DNA of 64,000 bases. Origin: Bos javanicus (lineage: Eukaryota > Chordata > Mammalia > Artiodactyla > Bovidae). Shown here one piece after another: positions 44,770 through 55,478 of this stretch. The notes beneath the pieces were generated by a model that was not told the DNA's origin, did no database searches, and saw only the letters and a program-made list of their open reading frames with translations. Position numbers and translations under genes: made by a program. The DNA lies in assembly GCF_032452875.1 (NCBI RefSeq), contig NC_083897.1, forward strand, positions 13,064,854 to 13,128,853. Direction: 5' to 3'. Positions within the stretch are counted from its first letter, which is position 1; the number at the start of each line of letters is the position of its first letter.

Positions 44770-44963
44770 GTTAAAGTCACTCAGTCGTGTCCGACTCTGT
44801 GCAACCTCTTGGACTGTAGCCCACCAGGGTCCTCTGCCCATGGGATTTCCCAGGCAATAATACTGGAGCTGTTAACCACTCCTTTCTCCAGAGGATCTTC
44901 CCAACCCAGGGATAGAACCCAGGTCTCCTGAATTGCAGACAGATTCTTTACTGTGTGAGCCAG
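44770..44963 (-). mobile_element. Bov-tA SINE within the inverted repeat
   Basis: Antisense copy from AAAGTCACTCAGTCGTGTCC to TTTACTGTGTGAGCCA. The final tRNA-head bases are missing. It replaces about 32 bp relative to the right arm. Confidence 0.92.
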
Positions 44964-44967
44964 CACT

Positions 44968-45125
44968 GTTCGAAGACTTTTACAAACATTAAGTAATTTA
45001 ATCCTAAAAAAAAAAAAAAAAACATTTTACAGATGAAATTGAAGCATATAGTTATAAAATGGTAGAGCCAAGATTTAAATCCAAACTGGTTGACTTCAGA
45101 ATCCATACTCTCAACCATTATTCTC
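44968..45125 (-). mobile_element. MIR SINE (left arm)
   Basis: Antisense MIR. ACAAACATTAAGTAATTTAA, an A18 run, ACATTTTACAGATGAAATTG and GGTAGAGCCAAGATTTAAAT. Confidence 0.7.
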
Positions 45126-45214
45126 TGCTTACTTTCACATACATATATTTTCCCCCAGATTTTAGACAAATTGTAGCATGCTCTAAGCCTTGTATAAAAG
45201 AACATAAGAAGGTT

Positions 45215-45358
45215 TAGAGTTATAAAGTGGCTCTACGTGCTTCAATATCCTCATCTGTATCACCTACCTTGTTGGGCTCTTTTTTGAGGATTAAATTACT
45301 TAATGTTTGTAAAAGTCTTCTAACAGTGCCTGATATATAGTAAGTACTATTTAAGACT
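45215..45358 (+). mobile_element. MIR SINE (right arm)
   Basis: Sense MIR. CTCATCTGTATCACCTACCT, GGATTAAATTACTTAATGTT and GTGCCTGATATATAGTAAGT. Confidence 0.72.
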
Positions 45359-45440
45359 ATGTTAAATAAAGAAATATGCAGAGAATATACTTGGGAGGTT
45401 ACATAGGAAGTTATATATGACAAAAGGACAAGAATGAAAG

Positions 45441-46023
45441 AAATTTATACCTTTTGAATATTGTATCAAAAGCTTAAATAATATCTATTTTAAAAATTAA
45501 ATAATTTTAAGCATAAATTATTTCTGTTCCCCAGCATCTTAACACTTGGCCTCATCTCCTCCCACTTATCCTTTTCTTTGTTCCATAATTTCCACTTTCC
45601 ATGTCTTGCACTGTAGCTTCTTACTAGTTTTAGTACAGGCTTCCCTGGTGGCACAGACAGTAAAAATTCCACCTGCAATGTGGGGCCTGTCCTTTCCATC
45701 ATCTCAGTCTCCTCATTTGTCTTGAACTTTCTACATTCATTCATGATTTCACTACCTTTCTGCTCCTGACTCCCTGGGGTACCTTTCACCAAAATGGAAT
45801 CTTCACATCCTTAGAGTTTCAAATCTAGATATTTCATCATCTCAAATTCAGCATGTCCAAGTGAGCATGTCATCCACCTCTCATCTCAACCTCCCTACTT
45901 TTTAGCTCCCGAGTTAGAAACTGGATTCTTTACTTTGACTCATCTCTGTACTTAATTCCCTAGATCCAGTAAAAGCATCAATTTATCCTTTCACATCTGT
46001 CTTCCTCACTTTTGCTATTGCAG
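45441..46023. other. mostly unrecognised, with a Bov-tA scrap
   Basis: A 50-bp Bov-tA head fragment lies at 45637-45686 (AGGCTTCCCTGGTGGCACAG). Otherwise no repeat or gene recognised. Confidence 0.5.
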
Positions 46024-46745
46024 GATTATTGCCCTAGGCTAATGTGAACAGTGTGCATACTTATTACCTGGAGAGCTTGTTAAAATGCAGGTACTGCATC
46101 AGTAGGTATGGTAGCAACCTACAAGATGGCCTCTAATGAGCCCCATCTCTCAGTATTAACTCCCTGGATTGTTTCCTCCTATATTATATCAGGGTTGGTC
46201 TATATGACCAAACAATGGGACAGAAGTAATGGTATATCACATCTCAGATTAGACTATAAGACAATGTTGCTTTTGTCTTGGTTGTTCTCTGTCTCTCTTA
46301 GATCACTCACTCTGGGGAAAGCCAACTACCTTGTGGAGAAGTTACAAAGGCAGTGTATGGAGAGGCCAATATAGTGACAAACTGAGATGTCCAGCCAACA
46401 GCTAGTGAAATCTGAAACCTGCCAACAGCCACATGAGTGAGGTTGGAAAAAGGCCCTTCAGCTCCAGTCAAACCTTCAGATGACTATAACTCCAGCTGAA
46501 ATCTTGACTACAACCTCATCAGAGACTCTAACCTAGAACCATCTAGCTAAGCCACTCCTAGATTCTTCACCACAAAAATGTGAGTTAAATATTTGTTGCT
46601 TTAAACTAACAGATTTTGAGGTAATGTGTTATTTAGCAGTAGATAATTTACACAGTAGATCTGGTGTAAGGCCTGAAAAATTCTGCATTTCTAACAAGCT
46701 CCCAGGGGACACTAATGTTGATGCTGATGGACCCTGCTTTAGTAG
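46024..46745 (+). mobile_element. MER5A-like hAT element split by an LTR
   Basis: Left piece 46024-46106 (CCTGGAGAGCTTGTTAAAAT, GCATCAGTAGG) and right piece 46655-46745 (GTAGATCTGG, GCATTTCTAACAAGCTCCCA, TTGATGCTGATGGACC) read as one MER5A. Confidence 0.82.
46107..46654 (+). mobile_element. ERVL/MaLR-type LTR inserted in MER5A
   Basis: 548 bp. The 3' end TATTTGTTGCTTTAAACTAA, TTGAGGTAATGTGTTATTTA and CAGTAGATAATTTACACA is typical of MLT1-like LTRs. GTAGG (46102-46106) and GTAGA (46655-46659) form a 5-bp duplication with one change, the ERVL/MaLR length. No internal retroviral part is seen. Confidence 0.78.
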
Positions 46746-47356
46746 CTGGCCACATACCACTGCAACAGCTTCTCACCTAATCTCTACCTCAATTATCTCT
46801 CTGCTTCAAGCCCATTACACCCCTCCTTCCCAGTGTAGAACAGTTCCCTATTACCTACCATGTAAAGTCGAAGTCCACAGCCTATTATCAAAATGACAAG
46901 TGTTGGCGAGAATGTGGGGGAAAGGGAACCCTTGTGCACTGTTGGTGGGAATGTAATTTGGTGCAGCCACTATGGAAAACAGTATGGAGACTCCTCAAAA
47001 AAATAAAATACAGAACTACCATATGACCCAGAAATCCCACTCCTGGGTACAAAACCAAAGGAATTGAAATCAGTATCTTCAAGAGATAGCTGCAATCCCA
47101 CGTTCATTGCAGCATTACTGACAATAGCCAAAATAAGAAGACAACCTGAATGTCCTTTATCAGATGAATGGATAAACAAAATGTCACATTTTCCTTATCC
47201 AGTCATTGGATATGCATTGAAATGGAATATTATTTAGCCATAAAAGAAGGAAATCCTGCCATATTCAACAACTTGGATGAATCTGGAGGGCATTATACTA
47301 AGTGAAATAAACTAAACAAATACTATATGCTATCACTTACATATGAAATCTTTCTT

Positions 47357-47494
47357 ACAAAAATTTTTATTTTTTTTTTACTTTTTGGCCACACTGTATG
47401 GCATGTGGGATCTTAGTTCCCCAACCAGGGCTGGAACCCATGCCCCCTGCATTGGAAGGCAGATTCTTAACCACTGGACCACCAGGGAAGTCCC
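47357..47494 (-). mobile_element. CHR-2-type SINE
   Basis: Antisense copy with a T-rich tail on the left, TTTTGGCCACACTGTATGGC, GGCTGGAACCCATGCCCCCT and the antisense head CTGGACCACCAGGGAAGTCC. Confidence 0.93.
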
Positions 47495-47676
47495 TGAAAT
47501 ATTTTTTTTTTTAATCTGATTTCATAGAGACAGAGGATGCAATGGTGGTTGCCAGAGCCTTGCAGGAGGGGAAAACAGGGTGATACAAGTCAAAGGATAC
47601 ACATTTTCAGTTTTAAGAATACATTCTGAGGATCTAATATAGAGCATGGTAACTACAGTTAATAATACAGTATTGT

Positions 47677-47911
47677 GGGACTTCCCTGGTGGTCCAGTGG
47701 TTAGGAATCCACCTTTGAATGCAGGGGATGCAGGTTCAATCCCTGGCCTGGATGCCTCAGGGCAACTAAGCCTGCACACCACAACTAGAGAACCCGTACT
47801 CACTGCAACTCTAGAGAAAGCCTGCGTGCCACAATGAAAAGCCCATATACTGGGTCTTTCTGTGTGCCCACAAAGACCCAGCACAGTCAAAAATAATAAA
47901 TTAATTTAAAA
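47677..47911 (+). mobile_element. CHR-2-type SINE, long form
   Basis: GGACTTCCCTGGTGGTCCAG head, GGTTCAATCCCTGG B box and a long body with CACTGCAACTCTAGAGAAAG and CCTGCGTGCCACAATGAAAA. The TSD of about 16 bp has two mismatches: 47661-47676 and 47912-47927, AATAATACAGTATTGT versus AATAATGCAATATTGT. Confidence 0.93.
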
Positions 47912-48407
47912 AATAATGCAATATTGTATACTTGAAAGACATTGAGAGCATTCTCACCACACACACACAAAGTAACCATGTTAACTATGTAAAGTGAACG
48001 GATGTGTTAATTATTTTGATCTTGGTATCATTCTACAATCATCGCATTGTGCACTTTAAACATATACAATTATGTTTGTCAATTATTCCTCAGTAAAGTT
48101 TTTTTTAAAAAGTCCTCAGCTTGCCTTCCAAGATCCCTTAGGACCTGGCTATTTACATGCTTTACAGTCATTTTTTCCCACCACTCTCTGTCAGGCACTT
48201 TCTGCTCCTGTTCACCTGATTTCCTCATTGTCTCCTGCAGACATCACATTTGTTCCTGGTCCAAAGCTTTCTATTAGCAGTATCTCTCCTATTCCCTACC
48301 ATCTCCCAATATGTATAACTGGCATGTCTTCTATCCTCCTCTGCTATCCAAGGTCAACCTTCAAGGCCTAGCTCAGGTCCCATTTCCTCCACTTCATATT
48401 TTTGAAA

Positions 48408-48561
48408 GTATTTATTGAATTTGTTACAATATTGCTTCTGTTTTATGTTTTGGTGTTTTGGCCACAAGACATATGGGATCTTAGTTCCCTGATCAGGGAT
48501 CGAACCTGCACTCCCTGCATTAGAAGATGAAGTCATCACTACTGGACTGCCAGGAAATTCC
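48408..48561 (-). mobile_element. CHR-2-type SINE
   Basis: Antisense copy starting with the tail block AGTATTTATTGAATTTGTTA and CAATATTGCTTCTGTTTTAT, through GATCAGGGATCGAACCTGCA, to CTGGACTGCCAGGAAATTCC. Confidence 0.92.
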
Positions 48562-48605
48562 CTCCCCCCTTCATTTTTATCTAATAGCTTTATGAACTAT
48601 TATTT

Positions 48606-48830
48606 GAAAGTGAAAGTAAAAGTGTTAGTTGCTCAGTCATGTCCGACTCTTTGTAATCCCATGGACTGTAGCCTGCCAGGCTCGTCTGTCCATGGGATTC
48701 TCCAGGCAAGAATACTGCAGTGGGTAGCCATTCCCTTCTCCAGGGGACCTTCCAGACCCACAATTTAAACCTGGGTCTCCCTCATTGTGGGCAGATTCTT
48801 TACCATCTGAGCCACCAGAGAAGCCCATGC
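48606..48830 (-). mobile_element. Bov-tA SINE
   Basis: Full antisense copy. A perfect 10-bp TSD, ACTATTATTT, lies at 48596-48605 and 48831-48840. Confidence 0.95.
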
Positions 48831-48998
48831 ACTATTATTTAACTATTTACTAAATAAAGAATCTCAACTTCCAAGCTAGATTTTCAGCAACTTGAGGTCA
48901 GGAATAGTATCTTGTAAGTCTTAATAGCTCCAGGGCACCTGGCATCTGACTGGACACAGAAAAAGTAAGTAGGTGTCAGTTGACTGAATCAGCCTGTC

Positions 48999-49449
48999 AC
49001 GTTCAGTGTGGCTGTACGCCTACAAGCAGTGCCAAATGTACTCCCAGATTTTAGAGCAACAGAGAGAAATCTCTGCAAAGTCCACCCCCCTCTTCCCTAC
49101 CTCCTTCCTCTATACCAAATTATTGTCTCCTTTATTTGTTCCACATCACTGGCAGGTAAGAAGGTAACATTTTGAGAGAACAACTTATATTATGGACAGC
49201 AATGAAAGGAAATAATGTCACAGTTAATCCAAAAGTCATTTCATTTTCGATTTGAAATCCCTTCTATGATCTGGAAGGCAGATGTGCTGTGAACTCATTA
49301 GGGTTTCCCTGAATAGTGTTGAAATCATCTACAAGAACACAATGAGAAAGGGGCCAGGGGAGACCTGAGAATACAGTGGCTGATGCAGGAAGACTATCTA
49401 AGGAAGATAAATATTGCACAGATTGCCATGACAAAGGTAATGAAAAAAG
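48999..49449. other. no recognised feature
   Basis: No repeat or gene recognised. Confidence 0.45.
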
Positions 49450-49461
49450 CAAGTAATACAG

Positions 49462-49679
49462 GGATTTCCTGGTGGTCCCGTGGCTAAGATTTCACACTCC
49501 CAATGCAGGGGGCCCAGGTCCCATCCCTGGTTAGGGAACTAGATCCCACATGCAATAACTAAGAATTTACATGGCACAACTAAAGATCCCATGTGCTGCA
49601 ATGAAGATCCTGCATGCTGCAACTAAGACCTGGCACAGCCAAATAAATAAATAGATTAAAAATTAATATTAAAAAAAAA
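49462..49679 (+). mobile_element. CHR-2-type SINE with perfect TSD
   Basis: GGATTTCCTGGTGGTCCCGT head, CAGGTCCCATCCCTGGTTAG B-box region and GACCTGGCACAGCCAAATAA end with an A-rich tail. A perfect 12-bp TSD, CAAGTAATACAG (49450-49461 and 49680-49691), flanks it. Confidence 0.95.
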
Positions 49680-49784
49680 CAAGTAATACAGAGACAGAGA
49701 CCAAGGGAAGAAGAGAGAGAGAGACCTTCTAGGCATTGCATATTCCACTCATCAGACCATGAAGATCATTTTACAAAAGGACAA

Positions 49785-50026
49785 CATCCACTATTTTTTG
49801 AGTGTTTATTGTCAGCCATTTTGCTAAACTCTTTGCACAAATCAACTGATGGTCATCCACCCAACAATTCCCATGAGATTGATGCTGCTATGGGCAGACC
49901 CATTTCCCTGATAAGGAAGCCAAGGCTCAGAAAAAGTTAAGGGATTTCTCCCAAGATTACACAGCTAGGAGCTGTTTGAGCTGGGATTTGAACCTTTAGA
50001 CCCTTTAGATCCAGTGCTTATCCTCA
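49785..50026 (-). mobile_element. MIR SINE
   Basis: Antisense MIR. TTTGCTAAACTCTTTGCACA, GAAGCCAAGGCTCAGAAAAA, CACAGCTAGGAGCTGTTTGA and GGGATTTGAACCTTTAGACC. It is followed by T21 at 50027-50047. Confidence 0.85.
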
Positions 50027-50048
50027 TTTTTTTTTTTTTTTTTTTTTG

Positions 50049-51804
50049 GTAAATCTTGAATGTAAAGATCTGTAGCAGATCCTGGAAATTTGGAAAGCCA
50101 GAAAGTTACTATTCAGTGCTCATCCACATTCAGACACCTGGGGACCTCCTGCCGTGTGACTTCCCTCTGGCTACCCAGAGCACCTCATCAGACTGGGAAA
50201 AAAATCCCAGCCTTGTTCTTTCAACAAAGTACATGTACTCATTCTATAATTCCACAGCCTGCAGGATGGCAATGAATGTAATGAAATAATCAAATCCTGT
50301 TACCAGGTAACTAATGGGTTACCCCTCGCTGGTAATATAAAGCATTAGCTCCATTAAAAGAGAAAACCCCTAAAGAGGAAATCTAACGACAAGAATTTGG
50401 ACACCTTGGCAGGCCCACCGGGAGAAAGGTTTGGAGCCAAAAGACCTTTTCCTGCCCCTCCTCTCATGTCTGTTTGTCCTTCTGGGTTTGACGTGTGCCT
50501 TAAACACATCATTGCTTGCACTTATTCAACTACCAATGGTAGAACAAAATGTGGCTTTAAAAAAAAAAATCTAATGAAGTTTCCGAATTTCAATTAAAAG
50601 CAACATCTCTCCATCCATCTATTTATCCCTGCCAAGCATTTGTGTTTTGAAGCTGGAAGTTCCATTATCTGAAATTTGCAGGCAATTACTAGGTCTAGTA
50701 ACTCCCAAGATGTGAGCATTTTTCCAAGTCTAAAGTGAAAAGTGGTTTTCAGTAAACGTGTCTGTGTGTGCATGCATGCTTTAAGAAGTCTGTTTAGAAA
50801 AGAAAGGTGTGATGAAGGCAGGTGGGGGAAGGGCCAGAGGGAATCATATCGGGTCATTTATTTGTCTTATTTGACATTGGGAACTCCGGAAGTGTTAATA
50901 AGCAGCCCTCCATGTCCCAGGGGAAGCTTTCGGATTTACAGCTTTAAACAACCACTCATCCTCATTTTGGCACAAAGTCAAACCAAAATTTGTTGCAGTT
51001 TATAATGCTTGTTAACGAAGAACATCAAAAATTAATGCTCATTAGGGTGCTCATTAATATGCACGATGCTCACCAGTTTGACTTAATTAAGCAAAGCTCC
51101 ACTTGACGATAATATTGTGGTCCAGCCCAGAGAGGAGACTATTCAGGGCTGAAGGGTGTTCCCTTGGGACAGCATTAGCAGCATTGCAGGGTGAGGTGCC
51201 TGCCTGCCTCCTCCTGAAACTCTTCCTGTTAGAAAACAGGAAGCTCTCAAAGAGCAAGTGACTGTAGCCCATGCTGTGCTGTCTGATTTCACACTTTAGT
51301 TTTCCTGTTCCAAGACGTTATTTGCTGAGATGACAAATTGATGTCAATGGTACAATCAGATCTTGGCCAAGAAAAAGACCCCTAAAGAGAGAAAGAGGCT
51401 CAAGAACTTAGGCTCAAGACACAAGATTGGGGTCAGGAAGGGGGAGGGGGAAAAGGAGAATAGTAAAAGAAGGTGACCCTCCAAAAAGACAGCAAAGTAA
51501 ACCAAAGAAAGTAGTAAGCAAGGGAGAGAGTGAGATCAATATCCAGATACTGTCATATTCCAAAGCAGAGGACACACAGGTGGGGAATTACTATTTGTGT
51601 GAGGTTTTGCTGATTTTTTTTCCTTAGTCAATTTGAGGTTTCTGAGTCTGTTCTGTTCCGGGTCATTTCAAAATCATTAATTCCAATGGGTCACTGTAGA
51701 TAAAAACAAATAATTGAGCTCTAGAACATGTAGCCAGAGCTTTTCCAGAGAATCTTAAACCTAAAACAGAAGTAGGAAGCAATGGAGCAAATGAGAGTGA
51801 GACA
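50049..51804. other. repeat-poor sequence, possible conserved non-coding DNA
   Basis: No young repeats recognised over about 1.75 kb. The 50990-51110 stretch is dense in homeodomain-like TAAT cores (AAAATTAATGCTCATTAGGG, GACTTAATTAAGC), which may indicate regulatory DNA. No convincing exon. Confidence 0.35.
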
Positions 51805-51915
51805 GGGGAATTTGAATCCCAGCTCTACTACTTAGGGTGTAAATGGAGGAACTTGGAGAAGCCACTTCATGTTGCCAAGGCTCAGTTTCCTCATCTGTAA
51901 ACAATAAGGGTGAAC
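51805..51915 (+). mobile_element. MIR SINE fragment
   Basis: TTTGAATCCCAGCTCTACTA, CAAGGCTCAGTTTCCTCATC and TGTAAACAATAAGGG are sense MIR motifs. Confidence 0.8.
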
Positions 51916-54403
51916 TGTATGAAATTGCCATTTCATTCTTGAAGATCTGAATGTTCAAATCAACAATTTCATATGGTTCAAAGTAATAAAAATATTAAAC
52001 CAAATAGTATATTTTAAGACAAGTTTAAACTGTAAAATGCCAAAGATCATTTATGACCAGTCTTAACTGTTGCTACTTTAAAAATATGCATATAGATTAT
52101 ATTATGCTTCACCAATAAGACTGGCTAAATTAAATCAAACTTCTTTCCCAAACATGGCCAAAGACCTTCCTGACTCAAGATTCAAGATTAGGATAGACAC
52201 AGCCCAGGTCTATCACTGTGAACCAATATTATTGACACAGTTTAAGATAATTTTAAAATGTCCTGCTTTGCTGTGATAGATATTTAACAGAAAGTGACCA
52301 AATTATTTTCCAGGTGGGTCGATACATATGTATAGGTGCCTATACACACCTGTCAGCCATCCTCCTATCTCTGTTCAAATTGACCCAAAGCTGTATTGGG
52401 GAAAAAATAGTACAGAGTTGTATAAGGAGAAGTATTCATAATGGCATCATTTCAGAGTATTACTTATACCAAGTCCAAGTACCCCATAGGAGAGAAGACA
52501 GGCCAGTGAAGCAAGGAATTTTACTATGCAGGTTCTAGAAATCACAGCAGGCAATGGATCTGCGTCAAGCAGCCCAGGCAAGAAAGTGTCAGAGCAAAAG
52601 GGAACAGAGAAGGTGAGGGGAACTCATGGGGCAGAAGCCTAACAAGCAAACAATAACCAAGAGGCCACAGATGACTGAAGCCAGAATAAAACAGAAACAG
52701 GGGGCTCTGTAAAAGATAGAAATTGGAAGGAAGACAAGTAGCCAAATATCTAGAAACTGAGAGATACAGTATGACAAAGTACGATTCAAACAAAATAGGA
52801 ATGTCAGTTTGAGGGGAGGATCTAATTTAATGGGACAAAACGGGGTCTTGTCTCTCATCTCAGGAGATTGTTCAGCTTGCTGTGGAGGCAGGCATTGCCA
52901 CACTGGGGCTTACACGGTGAAACAGTCAAAATACGGGACTGGAGTCAAGACAGAGAGGGTTAAACAAAGGACCATTTCTGATAAAGGGAGGGAGGTTATT
53001 GATGGGAGAAAGGGCTCTCTGTGCAGTGAAAGGAAAGCATCTGCATTAGAGGAAGTACACAGAAAGCCCGCACCTATACACACCTCTGCCAATCAAACTG
53101 TGAAGATTTGGAATCTCTGTGAAGAGCAGAGTATGATATTGTATTAGAATAATTTACCATTCAACCCAGATAAGAAGCAAATGGCATATTGTACTGGGCA
53201 CACATCTCTCAGAGAGATAACGCCACCACCTTTGATGGGGGCATTGTATTGTGTCTGTCCAGCAGGCAATCTGGGTCTTTTTCTTCCTTCCTAAGTCTGA
53301 GCTTCATTCTCAAACAAACTGACGGCAGGGAATTTCGGTAATGACTTGACACCCTGCTCTATCTAGCCTTTTACTGCTCTGAAACAATTCCCTCTTTGGG
53401 CTCTTTGTTCCGAGACGTCTTAGTCTGAATTTACATTTGCAGCTTTGCATTGTTTCTTCATTCGTACACAGCATTCTCCAAACTTGGGATTTTTGTCCAC
53501 TGCATCGTCTTCCGGCTCATTAATGTAAATAATAAAGAACCTGGTTTCCGATGCCGTTCCCTTTCAGAGCCATATTAATAATTCATTGCCAGCTTGACAG
53601 AGTCCTTTCGGCAGCTGCTTTGTTCAAGGCTTGGCTCCTCACAGTGGCAATAGGTCAATTGTCTTCTGGTGAAATTGAACCAGAGGGCCTGAGAAGGGCA
53701 TTCGTATTCCCCACGTGTGACCATGGGGGATTAATGGGGTGGGGGAAAATGCACCGAGTCCACTTCTAAGGCCCCCTCTGGAGAATGAGCCTCTTATTCC
53801 CCTGTTCTTTCTGAATCCGTTCTTTTTAGCATTAATTATGAAGACAATGAGCGCAGTGCCAAAGTGTAGGAGCTGAATTCCCAGTTACACACAGAGAACA
53901 AAATCTGTTTGTCAGTCAAGATACCTTTTCTTTCTCTTGGAGCAGAGAATACCATGATCTAGTGAGGTCATCTCAGAGCAGCGCCTGGGGCATGCAATAG
54001 CTTACGTAGCATCTTGTGCGTAGTAGGTGTTTGCATTTCTGACTTTATTGTAGTATCTGGCTGGGGCCAACATTCCAGGGACAAGGATCGGTGGGGTAAT
54101 ACCCATCCAAGTCCTCAACAGCCCCCTTTTCCATCTGATAGTCTTCTGGAATATTGAGGGAAACATGTTAGTCTAATACAGAAAATTGAAGTTTTGAAAA
54201 ACCATAGACAGGGGCATGTAAAAGAGTCAGTTATAGACTGAAAATAATGGGCTATGTGACACCAGGTGACAACCCTCTGGACAGACAGAAGTGACCCTTT
54301 GCCTACTTGGTTGGCATCACGTGTGAAGTACAGTGTGAGGAAAAAGCAGGATGGGGAAAAGCTAATGGGGGCTTTGAGTGATCAGAGAGCAGCATCCAGT
54401 CCC
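51916..54403. other. repeat-poor sequence, possible conserved non-coding DNA
   Basis: About 2.5 kb without a recognised repeat. The 53330-53760 part combines unusual CpG retention with TAAT-rich motifs (GGCTCATTAATGTAAATAAT, GAGCCATATTAATAATTCAT). Open frames up to about 110 codons lack recognisable domains. Confidence 0.35.
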
Positions 54404-54417
54404 AAAGTATTCAGGGA

Positions 54418-54550
54418 GGGACTTCCTTGTGGTCCAGTGGTTAAGACTCTACCCTTCCACTGTAGAGGGTGTGGGTTCGATCCCTGGTGGGGGAACTAGC
54501 ATCTCTCATGCTGCTCAGTGTGCCCCCAAGTTAAAAACAACAACAACAAC
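54418..54550 (+). mobile_element. CHR-2-type SINE with perfect TSD
   Basis: GGGACTTCCTTGTGGTCCAG head, GGGTTCGATCCCTGGTGGGG B box and an (AAC)n tail at about 54535-54550. A perfect 14-bp TSD, AAAGTATTCAGGGA (54404-54417 and 54551-54564), flanks it. Confidence 0.96.
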
Positions 54551-54564
54551 AAAGTATTCAGGGA

Positions 54565-55061
54565 AGAGGAAGTCATCTTGTCAGGGCAGTCTCCAGGAGC
54601 TGTCCTGGAAAAGCAACGTGCACTGACTCTGAATACAGAACTGGGAACTGGTTTTAAGATGGCCACCCAAGGCTTCCCAGTCAGCCCAATCCATTCTTTG
54701 TTACCTGGGTGAATGAGAATCCACCTCTGAGTATATGAAATAAAAACAAGAGGTAAGACTGAGTGCTAACCACTAGAATCAAATTCATACAAACTGGAAG
54801 ATAGAGGTGAAAACACAGTTCCTTGAATGGTGTGTTTTTAGGGAGAAGCGGTGCTGGAGGATCTAGCCCTTTAAGAAGATTCTCATCCTGACAGCATCAT
54901 TTCCCCCAACAGTCTCATCAGGTCCTTTTATGCCCCTTCCATTCAAAGCATTCCAAATCCTGCTCTCTACTAGGTGGAGGGGATGATAGTATGATTAGGT
55001 TAAAAAATTCACTAGAAAGAGTCACACATCCCCCATATAAATGGAACACCCTATGCTATGA
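54565..55061. other. no recognised feature
   Basis: No repeat or gene recognised. Confidence 0.45.
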
Positions 55062-55335
55062 GAGTCAGCATAGTTTAATGGTTAAGAGCACAGACTCTGG
55101 AGCCAGCCTGCCTGGGTTTGCAATCCTGGCTGTTTCATTCATTGGCTGTGAGTTTTTGGACCTCTCTTTCTTTCTCTCTCTCTCTCTCTCTGTTTCCTCA
55201 TCTCTAAAATTGGGAGACTAAAATTAGTGCCTGCCTCATAGGGTTGTTACAAGGAATAACTATAGTAGTTAACATCTCTAAGGCCCTCAGTGCCTAGCAT
55301 ACAGTCAGTGCCATATAAGTGCCTATTAATAAAGT
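55062..55335 (+). mobile_element. MIR SINE, near full length
   Basis: CAGCATAGTTTAATGGTTAA, GACTCTGGAGCCAGCCTGCC, CCTCATAGGGTTGTTACAAG and AGTGCCTAGCATACAGTCAG span the whole consensus. A (CT)n expansion lies inside at about 55165-55190. Confidence 0.92.
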
Positions 55336-55356
55336 TAATTTATTAAAAATTGCTTT

Positions 55357-55469
55357 GGGGACTTCTCTGGTAGTCGAGTGGCTAAGACTCTGTCCTTCCA
55401 CTTTAGAAAGTACAGGTTCAATCCCCGGTCAGGGAAGTTCTGCATACCTCGAGGTGTGGCCAAAAAAAT
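55357..55469 (+). mobile_element. CHR-2-type SINE
   Basis: GGGGACTTCTCTGGTAGTCG head, GGTTCAATCCCCGG B box, and a GAGGTGTGGCCAAAAAAAT end. A 9-bp TSD, AATTGCTTT (55348-55356 and 55470-55478), flanks it. Confidence 0.93.
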
Positions 55470-55478
55470 AATTGCTTT

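Larger units (their letters stand above)
44691..45440. repeat. imperfect inverted duplication, one arm carrying a SINE
   Basis: Left arm 44691-45005 and right arm 45287-45440 are inverted copies. The inner 34 bp (44972-45005 versus 45287-45320) are exact reverse complements. The outer parts (44691-44769 versus about 45362-45440) match with roughly nine mismatches by eye. The left arm holds a Bov-tA in place of about 32 bp found in the right arm. MIR sequence forms part of both arms, but the outer homology is not MIR, so two independent MIRs do not explain it. Confidence 0.85.
46888..48110 (+). mobile_element. ancient L1 (L1M/L1MA) 3' end, interrupted by two CHR-2 SINEs
   Basis: Sense L1. GCACTGTTGGTGGGAATGTA, CATATGACCCAGAAATCCCA, GATGAATGGATAAACAAAAT, AATATTATTTAGCCATAAAA, then 3' UTR text GGTTGCCAGAGCCTTGCAGG and ATGTTAACTATGTAAAGTGA, ending in an A-rich tail near 48100. 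The open frame is destroyed. CHR-2 copies of opposite orientation interrupt it at 47357 and 47677. Confidence 0.88.
48120..48998 (+). mobile_element. L2 LINE 3' region, interrupted by two SINEs
   Basis: Sense L2 pieces at 48120-48405 (CTTCCAAGATCCCTTAGGAC, TCAAGGCCTAGCTCAGGTCC), 48562-48605 and 48841-48998 (AGCAACTTGAGGTCAGGAAT, AGCTCCAGGGCACCTGGCAT). They stay in order once the CHR-2 and Bov-tA insertions are removed. Confidence 0.78.
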
